Source of the DNA: JAWSVE01 sp033852115
Lineage (GTDB): Bacteria > Pseudomonadota > Gammaproteobacteria > Pseudomonadales > Cellvibrionaceae
Direction of reading: 5' to 3'
Length of the DNA stretch: 64,000 nt
NCBI GenBank assembly: GCA_033852115.1
Contig: JAWSVE010000008.1
Coordinates: forward strand, 695,712-759,711
A model generated the notes under the pieces. That model was not told the origin of the DNA. It made no database searches and saw nothing but the letters and a program-made list of their open reading frames with translations. Both the position numbers and the translations under genes were made by a program. The stretch's first letter is position 1. Every line of letters starts with the position of its first letter. Below are positions 33,526 through 41,148 of the stretch, piece by piece.

Positions 33526-33936
33526 ATGAATCAGTGGCTGTTACCCGCAATCGCTTGTTTAACTATGTGGGGGATCAGTCGCTTCTTCCCGAAATTGGCA
33601 ACCAATCACATTGATCCGCACAGTGCATTTTTCTATGAAGTGATGGGCGAGGTCATTGTTGCTTTTGGTATTCTTGTAATGATTGGTTTCAAGCCCAATT
33701 TCGAATGGCGAGGCGCTTCCTTTGCGCTCATTGGCGGAGTCTTCGGCGGTCTTGGCGTGCTGTTCTATTTGCTTGCCGCTGGCCGGGGAAACGTCTCTCA
33801 ACTCGTTGTTGTTTCATCCTTGTATCCCATTATCACCGTGCTCCTGGGAGTTGTCCTGTTGAAAGAACAGATGCACCTCAAGCAGTGGATTGCGATGGGG
33901 TTGGGGTTATTGGCTATAGCGCTGGTCAGTACCTAA
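33526..33936 (+). CDS. Half-size EamA/DMT-family membrane protein
   Basis: 136 residues from the ATG at 33526 (RBS GGTGGGAG; a GTG at 33514 lies within that RBS). About four to five membrane helices with one EamA repeat: MWGISRFFPKLATNHIDPHSAFFYEVMGEVIVA, GGVFGGLGVLFYLLAAGRGNVSQLVVVSSLYPIITVLLGVVLLKE and WIAMGLGLLAIALVS. Full-size DMT transporters have two such repeats; single-repeat members act as dimers. Substrate unknown. Confidence 0.85.
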   Translation: MNQWLLPAIACLTMWGISRFFPKLATNHIDPHSAFFYEVMGEVIVAFGILVMIGFKPNFEWRGASFALIGGVFGGLGVLFYLLAAGRGNVSQLVVVSSLYPIITVLLGVVLLKEQMHLKQWIAMGLGLLAIALVST

Positions 33937-33978
33937 CGCCTGCTTGTTTAGCTCTACGCTGTTTAATTTGAGGAAACT

Positions 33979-35892
33979 ATGTCAATCGCCATGAATCGAG
34001 CTGTAAAAGCGTTTCTCGTCACCCTGCTCATTATTGTATTGCTCATTGTCGCGGTATTGGCTGCTGCGCCAATTATTATGCAAAAAGTCGCTGTAAAAGT
34101 TTTACAGGATAGCAAACTGACTCAAACCACTATTCAGAATGTCGATTTAAATATTTTTGCAGGATATTTTCGCTTACAAGGGTTTTCCGCGGCGACAGAA
34201 GAACAAGCGCATGCCGGGATAGGCGATCTCGAGATCGATTTTTCGTTACGCCCCGTTTTTGATAACAAGGTTCAGATCGATAACGTCTCAATGGATGGTC
34301 TGCAAGTGGTTGCTCAGCAAGCATCTGATGGAAGTTTCAGTATCGGTTTCGAGCGCGATGGTGATGGTCAGGATGAACCGCAGCAAAACGAAGTGCCGCT
34401 TGATAACGAGCAGGCCGGCGAGTCCGCATTCTGGGAAATAGGGGTAGGTGAAATTGCGTTAAATAAGCTGTCTGTGCAAGTGCTTAGTCCAGACGCTGCG
34501 CATTCGATCACCCTGACCACCGATGTGCTGGTTAATGAACTATCTATCAACACTGAGGGTCGGCTTACGCTGGGTGAAGTGACCTTTAAACATCTGCTGC
34601 TAAAACTCGATGACAGAGAACCGCTTCAGTGGAATGCATTAACCATCAATAATATTGAGCTCACAGAATCTTTCGCATCAGTAGACAGCGTGTTGCTTGA
34701 AGGGTTAGTGGGCCGTGTTCTGCGTATGGACGATCAGCGTCTACAGGTAGAACACATGCTAGATTACTTTGTTGTGCCTGCAAATGATGGTGGAGAGAAC
34801 TTGTCGGAAAATCAGCCATCAAGTGATCTTGCAGAGGCGAGTGCGTCAGAGTCTATAGATTGGCGAGTAGGTGAAATGCGTATTGATTCATCCAGTCGCT
34901 TGAACATTGAGGACGAGAGTATCTCACCAACATTAAATCGCGTTATACATTTTCGAGCGTTTCACATTGGCGAGCTTGCGAGTGCATCGGCTGACCGCAA
35001 AACACCTGTGAATATAGATTTCACTACCGATGAGCACGATGAAATCTCGGTCAAGGGCCATGTGTCTCCGCTAGCATCTACGATGAATGCTGAATTGGCG
35101 CTGGTTGTCGATCAGTTTAGCGCCACTGATTATTCGCCCTATGTTGAAGTGTCGACGGGGTATGCCATCACGTCTGGTGTCGTCAATCTGGATTCGACGA
35201 TATTGATTGATAATGATGTTGTGAATGTCAGCAACGCACTGGAGATAAAACGTTTGCAGTTGCATGAATCCGAAGCGGCCATTGCGAATGAATTCAATGC
35301 CGGAATGCCAATGCCGATTAACACAGCCTTAAGTGTTATTCGTGATAGCGATGACGTGATTTCTCTAAGCTTACCGATAGATGGCACCTTGCAGGATCCA
35401 AATTTTAGAGTTGCTCCGGCCATTCGATCTTCCTTGGCAACAGCGCTTACCAAAGCATCGCTTAGTTATATAAAGTATGCGATTCAGCCCTGGGGAGCGG
35501 CATTGCTCGTGGGTGAGCAGATCGTAGGCGCAGCGACCAAGGTCAGCTTTGACTCTGTAACCTATGAGCCAGGCAGTGATGAGTTGAGTAGCGATATGCA
35601 AAGCTATCTCAATACAATGAGTACATTGTTTAAAGAGAAGTCTGCGTTGAACGTCGTTGCCTGCCCTGTGAGTACCTCGGCCGATAAACAAGTGTTACAA
35701 AATAAAGCAAAGAATCCGCTGGATGAAGAAAGCCTAAATAGCCAGTTGGCAGAATTATCGAATGCGCGTTATCGCGCGTTTAAAACGTATATGGTTGAGC
35801 AAGGTGGTGTGCAGTCGAGCCAAATTGTTGAGTGCCTACCCACATTTAATGACAAAGAAAATGCTATACCAGCGGTGAATTTAAATCTGTAA
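33979..35892 (+). CDS. AsmA-like/DUF748 envelope protein
   Basis: 637 residues. One N-terminal membrane anchor (about 12-34), then a long beta-strand-rich region with AsmA/DUF748 features: IQNVDLNIFAGYFRLQGFSA, DLEIDFSLRPVFDNKVQIDNVSMDGLQVV, and later a LALVVDQFSATDYSPYVEVSTGYAITSGVVNLDSTI block typical of the DUF748 core. The C-terminal part VTYEPGSDELSSDMQSYLNTMSTLFKEK is the characteristic DUF748 tail. Such proteins are related to bridge-like lipid transporters between the inner and outer membrane; role inferred. RBS GAGGAAAC. Confidence 0.8.
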   Translation: MSIAMNRAVKAFLVTLLIIVLLIVAVLAAAPIIMQKVAVKVLQDSKLTQTTIQNVDLNIFAGYFRLQGFSAATEEQAHAGIGDLEIDFSLRPVFDNKVQIDNVSMDGLQVVAQQASDGSFSIGFERDGDGQDEPQQNEVPLDNEQAGESAFWEIGVGEIALNKLSVQVLSPDAAHSITLTTDVLVNELSINTEGRLTLGEVTFKHLLLKLDDREPLQWNALTINNIELTESFASVDSVLLEGLVGRVLRMDDQRLQVEHMLDYFVVPANDGGENLSENQPSSDLAEASASESIDWRVGEMRIDSSSRLNIEDESISPTLNRVIHFRAFHIGELASASADRKTPVNIDFTTDEHDEISVKGHVSPLASTMNAELALVVDQFSATDYSPYVEVSTGYAITSGVVNLDSTILIDNDVVNVSNALEIKRLQLHESEAAIANEFNAGMPMPINTALSVIRDSDDVISLSLPIDGTLQDPNFRVAPAIRSSLATALTKASLSYIKYAIQPWGAALLVGEQIVGAATKVSFDSVTYEPGSDELSSDMQSYLNTMSTLFKEKSALNVVACPVSTSADKQVLQNKAKNPLDEESLNSQLAELSNARYRAFKTYMVEQGGVQSSQIVECLPTFNDKENAIPAVNLNL

Positions 35893-35951
35893 ATGCATTG
35901 GTATTTAATTAGGTGCGCAAATATGAGCATCAATAGGAGCGCAAACTGAAT

Positions 35952-38207
35952 ATGACTGACGTTCGTTCAAAGAGTATAGGTAAGCCATCCGATGCAAAAA
36001 GCGAGATAGTGGGTGGGGGTGTTAAAAAGATACTTTATACGTTGAACACAGTTCGACGTATCGGCCTGCTTGATAGCGCTAAAGCGCTGACCAGCCGTAA
36101 TGCATGCAAAGCCTGCGGTTTAGGAATGGGTGGGCAGCATGGTGGAATGACTAACGAAGTCGATGAATTTCCGTCGGTCTGTAATAAAAGTGTGCAAGCT
36201 CAATCCACCGATATTCAGCCGGGGATTCCCCCGGAAGTGTTTGATCACCCTCTATCGGAATTTAAAAAGCTATCGGGTAAAGAAATCGAAAGCCTTGGGC
36301 GATTGACGACGCCACTATACAAATCAAAAACTGACACTCGATTCCAGCCTATTGCCTGGGATGATGCATTAGAAAAAGCCGCTAGTGCGTTCAAACAGGC
36401 TGAGCCCGACCAAACCTTTTTCTATTCATCTGGCCGTTCTAGCAACGAGGCAGGCTATCTGTTGCAGTTGCTTGCACGTGTCTATGGCACAAACAATATC
36501 AACAACTGCTCCTATTATTGCCATCAAGCCACCGGTGTGGGTTTGCAAAATGTGATTGGCTCGGGCACGGCGACCATTACGCTAGACGATTTGCATGGCT
36601 GTGATTTGGTCTTCATCATCGGTGCAAACCCCGCATCTAACCACCCGCGTTTAATTCATAAGCTGAAAGCGTGTCGAGAGCGGGGTGGTCAGGTCATTAT
36701 CATCAATCCTGCCCGCGAACCAGGTTTGGTTAAATTTGCAGTACCAAAAAGCGCAAAGTCGTTGATCGCCGGTGGTAGCGAAATTGCGAGTGACTATCTG
36801 CAGCCCAATATTGGTAGCGATGCATTATTGATGGTCGCCATTGCCAAAGCGCTGATTGAAAAAAATGAAATTCAGACGAGCGATGCTAACGCTGACCATT
36901 ACGTTGCAAAACACTTTATTCAACAACACTGCGAACAATTTGAACCCTTCTTAGCTTCGATTAACGCACTTGGCTGGGATGATCTGGTGAAGGCAACAGG
37001 GATCGATCAAGCGCGAATCGAATCCATTGCCGAGTGTTATGCAAACGCCAAGCACGTTGTATTCGCCTGGGGGATGGGAATTACCCATCACACACACGGC
37101 GTTGAAAATGTCGAAGCCATTGCAAATTTAGCCTTGTTGCGAGGGATGGTGGGTAAAGCCAATGCCGGGTTGCTGCCGTTGCGTGGGCATTCCAATGTAC
37201 AGGGTATTGGCACCATTGGTGTAAAACCCGAACTAGCTCAGCCTGTGTTGAAGGCGCTGCAAGCGCAAGGTGTCATTGCGCCGCAAACGCGAGGAATGGA
37301 TACGCTAGCGTGCATAGAATCGGCGGAACGTGGTGATATTAAAGCGGCCTTAATCATGGGTGGAAATTTGTATGAGGCAACCCCCAATTCTGCATGGGCG
37401 GAGCGCTCGTTAAATACCGTTGGCACCAAGGTCTATTTGACAACCACATTGAACCGCGGCCATGTTCACGGCATGGATGATAGTGAAGCGATTATTTTCC
37501 CCGTCACCGCCCGCGATGAAGAACCACAACCCACCACACAAGAATCGATGTTTAATTATGTTCGCTTGAGTGATGGCGGTATAAAGCGATTAGTCGGACC
37601 ACGATCAGAAACAGCGATTTTATGCGAATTCGCTCAGCGTTTAGGGGTCAACGAACGGTTTGATTTTGCAGCATTGCAAGACCATCAAAGCATTCGCCGC
37701 TCAATCGCGCAGACCATTCCTGGCATGAAGTCGCTAAAAGACATAGATCAAACCAAACAAGAATTTCACGTAGACGGGCGAATATTGCGCGAGCCTGTGT
37801 TTAATACCCCAACAAAAAAAGCCAGCTTCGCCGTTCACGATTGGGCCGCGCTGATTAAGTACGAAAATGCACAGTGGCCTTTCCAATTAATGAGCGTACG
37901 AAGCGAAGGGCAGTTCAACTCCATTATTTACGAAGAGCAAGACTCCTACCGTGGCGCATCGCACCGTTGGGTGGTATTCCTATCGCCAGACGATATCGAT
38001 GCACTCAAGCTAAAAGCGGGCGATAAGGTTAATGTACAGTCTGCGATCGGTGTAATGAAAGAGGTTGTGGTGGTGGCGTTCGATTTACCGCCGGGTAATG
38101 TCATGGCGTATTACCCAGAAGCCAATTGTTTGATCGGTACCGAACGAGACCCGCGCAGTCAAACGCCGGCATTTAAATCGGTGCCGGTTAATATTCAGGT
38201 TGTTTGA
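35952..38207 (+). CDS. Molybdopterin oxidoreductase, FdhF/YdeP family
   Basis: 751 residues. N-terminal cysteine cluster CKACGLGMGG (about 52-61) with a further Cys in PSVCNKS. DQTFFYSSGRSSNEAGYLLQLLARVYGTNNINNCSYYCHQATGVG resembles the formate-dehydrogenase active-site block, with Cys (about 191) where FdhF has selenocysteine. Bis-MGD binding blocks: FIIGANPASNHPRLIHKL, HTHGVENVEAIANLALLRGMVGKANAGLLPLRGHSNVQG and the C-terminal HRWVVFLSPDDIDALKLKAGDKV. No twin-arginine signal, so cytoplasmic. YdeP-like proteins have no firmly assigned reaction; some are linked to acid resistance. A possible [4Fe-4S] site at the N-terminus is inferred. Confidence 0.85.
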   Translation: MTDVRSKSIGKPSDAKSEIVGGGVKKILYTLNTVRRIGLLDSAKALTSRNACKACGLGMGGQHGGMTNEVDEFPSVCNKSVQAQSTDIQPGIPPEVFDHPLSEFKKLSGKEIESLGRLTTPLYKSKTDTRFQPIAWDDALEKAASAFKQAEPDQTFFYSSGRSSNEAGYLLQLLARVYGTNNINNCSYYCHQATGVGLQNVIGSGTATITLDDLHGCDLVFIIGANPASNHPRLIHKLKACRERGGQVIIINPAREPGLVKFAVPKSAKSLIAGGSEIASDYLQPNIGSDALLMVAIAKALIEKNEIQTSDANADHYVAKHFIQQHCEQFEPFLASINALGWDDLVKATGIDQARIESIAECYANAKHVVFAWGMGITHHTHGVENVEAIANLALLRGMVGKANAGLLPLRGHSNVQGIGTIGVKPELAQPVLKALQAQGVIAPQTRGMDTLACIESAERGDIKAALIMGGNLYEATPNSAWAERSLNTVGTKVYLTTTLNRGHVHGMDDSEAIIFPVTARDEEPQPTTQESMFNYVRLSDGGIKRLVGPRSETAILCEFAQRLGVNERFDFAALQDHQSIRRSIAQTIPGMKSLKDIDQTKQEFHVDGRILREPVFNTPTKKASFAVHDWAALIKYENAQWPFQLMSVRSEGQFNSIIYEEQDSYRGASHRWVVFLSPDDIDALKLKAGDKVNVQSAIGVMKEVVVVAFDLPPGNVMAYYPEANCLIGTERDPRSQTPAFKSVPVNIQVV

Positions 38208-38495
38208 AGGCTAAACCTAGCTGACACTGGCGCGTGTTTCCTTGCAGGCGAGTCGAGTTATCTAGATGCCGACTCTTAAAATATTAGCTGGGGTGAGTGT
38301 TTCGATAATAAACAGCAGTTATATGCAAATACAATCACTCAAATACTCAGATAAACGAGCAACCAGTTTACAATAACCGTTTATGTAAGCTAGTTTCCAT
38401 TTCTCGACCAGTGGCGTAGTATGTTGATTTTTAAGCCAAATATCTGGCAGCTGATTTATCGTCCGTTTATCTGTCAACACATTACATAAATTGTT
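38208..38495. other. Region upstream of the cassette-like gene
   Basis: About 290 bases without a gene. It contains two inverted repeats that cannot form together: CAGATAAACG (38348-38357) / CGTTTATCTG (38464-38473), and TTTATGTAA (38380-38388) / TTACATAAA (38482-38490). The second ends 6 bases before GTTAGGC and could be the L''/L' arm pair of a degenerate attC or attI-like site. No integrase gene is present. Confidence 0.35.
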
Positions 38496-38511
38496 GTTAG
38501 GCAGTAAGAGC

Positions 38512-38907
38512 ATGGACCCATATAAAACACCAGAGTCTGATTTAGTTGCATCAGAAATGCCTAAAGAAATATCGTATGCGTATTACTGTATAGGCATAAG
38601 CTTTATAATATTTCTTATGGAAGAGCTTATCTATGCTGCTTATACAGATACCGGAATGCTGGATATCTATAACTATATTTTCATTCCTATTTGGGCTGGC
38701 GTTTTATATTGGATAACTCAATCAATAAGAAGCCGGGGCAAAAACCCTAAAAGTACATTTCTAATATTAGCTGTTGTCGTGTCGGGTATGGCATTCTATG
38801 ACCCGATTAGCAATTACTCCATTTACGTAGCAATTATTGAATCAGCTTGTTTTTTATTGGTTTATTACTTTTTAAATAAAACAGCTTCAAAAGCGTGGTT
38901 CAGCTAA
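38512..38907 (+). CDS. Small multi-pass membrane protein, cassette-encoded
   Basis: 131 residues from the ATG at 38512 (the longer frame from TTG at 38491 would start inside the recombination core). The opening MDPYKTPESDLVASE resembles the N-P-Y-x-x-P-E-S start of many small uncharacterised membrane proteins. Four hydrophobic segments follow at about 22-40, 49-67, 78-96 and 101-122. Codon use looks AT-richer than the flanking genes, fitting an acquired cassette. Function unknown. Confidence 0.7.
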   Translation: MDPYKTPESDLVASEMPKEISYAYYCIGISFIIFLMEELIYAAYTDTGMLDIYNYIFIPIWAGVLYWITQSIRSRGKNPKSTFLILAVVVSGMAFYDPISNYSIYVAIIESACFLLVYYFLNKTASKAWFS

Positions 38908-38979
38908 ATGCCTAACAAGTCGGGGTTGTCGCCGTTGGCTGGGACAGCGCAAAAGACGCGCTGCCCCAACCCGAGGCGT
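38908..38979 (+). repeat. attC-like recombination site, interrupted in its R' box
   Basis: R'' GCCTAAC at 38910-38916; L'' 38921-38928 and L' 38967-38973 with one bulged G; apical stem-loop 38941-38966. The R' core should be GTTAGGC starting at 38978, four bases after L', mirroring the four-base spacer between R'' and L''. Only GT is present before the intron 5' end. TAGGC is not found directly after the intron 3' end, where the sequence reads TCTATTTAC. Confidence 0.6.
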
Positions 38980-40816
38980 GTGTGCCAGGCATGGCATTTA
39001 ACTAGAGAGGTGCAAGTCCTCTTACCAGGTATTCGCAGAGCCGAAGGTTAGCCAAAGGGCAAGGTTATTATCGCGAGGTAATGGCTGAAGGAAGCCCAAG
39101 GCAAAATCGCGGGGCGATGAACAAGAACCTAATATGAGGTGTGACGTAAGCGAGGCGAGTGGGCACGTGACCACAAAGCCTTCCATCTGCAAACGGCTTA
39201 CGTTTTATAAATTAGGCGTCTACGCGATGAAAGTTAAATGTCTTACCCTGGGAGATCTGTTGCGTGTTGAAGGAACAACTGACGGCTAAGCAATTAACCG
39301 TGATCGCGTAACAGAAGTCAGCAAAGTGCATAGTACACGAGACTCGTCCGTGGAAGGCACGCACCAATCAGGTTCAACTACATTGAGGAAGACGTCACCG
39401 ACAGCATTTGTTTAGCGAAAAAAAAAAATCGCCTTTGGGAAACCACTGAATGAACGGTGAGCTGGAAAATCGATATGGCTGAACCCAATCAAATCTCCTT
39501 GTTAATGCAGCGTATTGTAGAAAGGACCAACCTACAACGCGCGTTAAAACAAGTCCGACGCAATAAAGGCGCCCCCGGTGTTGACGGCATGACGGTGGAA
39601 GGTTTACCGAAATACCTAAAACAACACTGGCTGCAACTACGCGAGCAACTGATTGCGGGACGCTACAAACCGCAACCTGTTAAACGCGTAGAAATTCCCA
39701 AAGCCAACGGCAAGATGCGTAAACTCGGCATACCCACGGTGGTCGACCGATTTATACAGCAAGCCATCGCGCAAGTACTCAGTGAGCACTGGGAAACAGT
39801 TTTCCACCCTAGCAGCTTTGGGTTTCGCCCTAACAAATCAGCGCACCAAGCGATCCGTCATGTGCAGCACTTCGCGCGAGACGGCTATCGCATTGTCGTT
39901 GATTTAGATCTGGCGAGCTTCTTTGATGAAGTGAATCATGATCGTTTAATGGCGACACTTAAACGCACACACCCAGAATGCGATGTATTGCGGCTAATTA
40001 ACCGCTACCTTAAAGCGCCGGTGCAACTTAACGACCAGCGAATAACATCGACAAAAGGTGTGCCACAAGGTGGGCCGCTATCCCCACTGCTCGCGAATAT
40101 CGTGCTGAACGAACTGGATTGGGAATTAGACAAGCGGCAGCTACGATTCGCACGCTATGCTGACGACTGCCAAATACTGGTGGGCAGTTATCGGGCCGGT
40201 GAGCGAGTCATGGCCAGTCTAACGCGCTTTATCGAAAAGACACTCAAGCTCAAAGTGAATCACGAGAAAAGTGCAGTGGCGGCGGTACACAAACGAGGCT
40301 TCCTGGGATTTACATTGGCCCGCAAAGATAAGCGAATAAAAGTCAGTGATAAATCACTTTCAAAACTTAAAGCCACCGTGCGTACCGTTACCCGTCGAAC
40401 ACGAGGCCGTTCGTTCAACTACATCCTAGAAGAGTTAAAGAAAAGCCTGCTTGGTTGGAAAGCGTACTTCGACATCAGCGAAGTTCTGAGCCCTCTGAAA
40501 GATGCAGACAAATGGATTCGACGTAAATTGCGATGTTATCTTTGGAAACAGTGGGGTAGATCGGGCTATCGGCGCTTAAGGCATTTAGGTGTCGATAGGT
40601 TCTTGGCTTGGAATACAGCCAAATCGGCCCACGGCCCTTGGCGTCTAAGTAAAAGCCCAGCGCTTTACTCCGCCCTTCCAAATAGATACTTTAGGAGCTT
40701 GGGGCTGCCTGAATTGGCAGCAAGGTGAAATTGATGATTTGAACCGCCGTGGTACGTGACCCGTATGCCCGGTGGTGTGGGAGGAGAGGCATCGTGAGGT
40801 GCCTCCCTATCCCGAT
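38980..40816 (+). mobile_element. Group II intron encoding a reverse transcriptase/maturase
   Basis: The 5' end GTGTGCCAGGCATGGC fits the GTGYG start of group II introns; GTGTG at 38978 is an alternative. Domain I contains AGAGG-TGCAAGT-CCTCT (39006-39022) and the GAAGGAAGCCCAAGGC stretch common in this intron group. Domain IV holds the reverse transcriptase (39457-40728). Domain V begins GAACCGCCG at 40741 and returns with GGTGGTGTG near 40770-40779. Domain VI is the hairpin GAGGCATC-GTGA-GGTGCCTC (40786-40805), and the 3' end is at or near CCCGAT (40816). All domains and the ORF look intact, so the intron may be active. Confidence 0.8.
39457..40728 (+). CDS. Group II intron reverse transcriptase/maturase
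   Basis: 423 residues from a GTG at 39457; an ATG at 39475 is an alternative start. Reverse-transcriptase blocks: NKGAPGVDGMTVEGL, RRVEIP-like KPQPVKRVEIPKANGKMRKLGIPTVVDRFIQQAI, FGFRPNKSAHQAI, VDLDLASFFDEVNHD, GVPQGGPLSPLLANIVL and the catalytic YADD (234-237) in FARYADDCQI. The maturase (X) region follows: RGRSFNYILEELKKSLLGWKAYF. The C-terminus ends LPNRYFRSLGLPELAAR and lacks a recognisable HNH endonuclease, so target-primed insertion would rely on a nick or replication fork. It assists intron splicing and mobility. Confidence 0.95.
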   Translation: MSWKIDMAEPNQISLLMQRIVERTNLQRALKQVRRNKGAPGVDGMTVEGLPKYLKQHWLQLREQLIAGRYKPQPVKRVEIPKANGKMRKLGIPTVVDRFIQQAIAQVLSEHWETVFHPSSFGFRPNKSAHQAIRHVQHFARDGYRIVVDLDLASFFDEVNHDRLMATLKRTHPECDVLRLINRYLKAPVQLNDQRITSTKGVPQGGPLSPLLANIVLNELDWELDKRQLRFARYADDCQILVGSYRAGERVMASLTRFIEKTLKLKVNHEKSAVAAVHKRGFLGFTLARKDKRIKVSDKSLSKLKATVRTVTRRTRGRSFNYILEELKKSLLGWKAYFDISEVLSPLKDADKWIRRKLRCYLWKQWGRSGYRRLRHLGVDRFLAWNTAKSAHGPWRLSKSPALYSALPNRYFRSLGLPELAAR

Positions 40817-40930
40817 TCTATTTACAACATCATCCGAGACATGCATGTTCTTTGTTCAGCTGTCGTTTACGATCAGCTGCAACATACCACTCACTCCCCT
40901 ACAAAAGATTAGCATTATCTCCCAACTAGG

Positions 40931-41083
40931 TGCTTGTAGTGGGCAGCCCTTCCCAGACCTTCTGAGGCAGGACAGGCAATTGCTCCTGCATTGCCCGCAT
41001 ACATTACATCCATGTAAATAACGCCGAAGAGAGCTACAGGGATGTATTAACGCGTGTCTGGGAAGGGCTGCCCGCTACAAGCA
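40931..41083. repeat. MITE-like element with 28-bp terminal inverted repeats
   Basis: Left arm 40931-40958 begins TGCTTGTAGTGGGCAGCCCT and right arm 41056-41083 is its reverse complement with one mismatch. Inside are GGCAAT / ATTGCC flanking TGCTCCTGC, and a perfect TTACAT-CC-ATGTAA hairpin. No ORF is credible. Size (about 153 bp) and ends suggest a miniature inverted-repeat element or a structured intergenic repeat; other copies in the genome would confirm it. It lies between the intron and ftsH. Confidence 0.6.
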
Positions 41084-41148
41084 TCGGCACTACTAAGTAC
41101 GGAACCTCACCAATTTTTTGAAGCGTTGAAAGCTTCAGTTGATATAAC

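Larger units (their letters stand above)
38496..38979 (+). mobile_element. Integron gene-cassette-like unit
   Basis: Boundaries: GTTAGGC at 38496-38502 (R'/attI core) only 10 bases before the gene start, and GCCTAAC at 38910-38916 (R'') three bases after its stop. After R'' comes a 4-base spacer, then L'' CGGGGTTG (38921-38928) pairing with L' CAACCCG (38967-38973) with one extra-helical G, and an apical stem GGG-A-CAGCGC / GCGCTG-CCC (38941-38950 with 38958-38966). A 4-base spacer (38974-38977) leads to GT at 38978, where R' (GTTAGGC) should begin; the group II intron starts at 38980. This layout is that of a single-ORF integron cassette. No integrase or second cassette is seen. Confidence 0.65.

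Noticed and set aside
38319..38513. 64-codon minus-strand ORF upstream of the cassette gene
   Set aside because: Crosses the proposed recombination core, has no RBS and no family features.
40749..41021. 90-codon ORF covering intron domains V-VI and the left half of the inverted-repeat element
   Set aside because: The sequence is explained by RNA structure and repeat arms; the product is cysteine-rich and low complexity.
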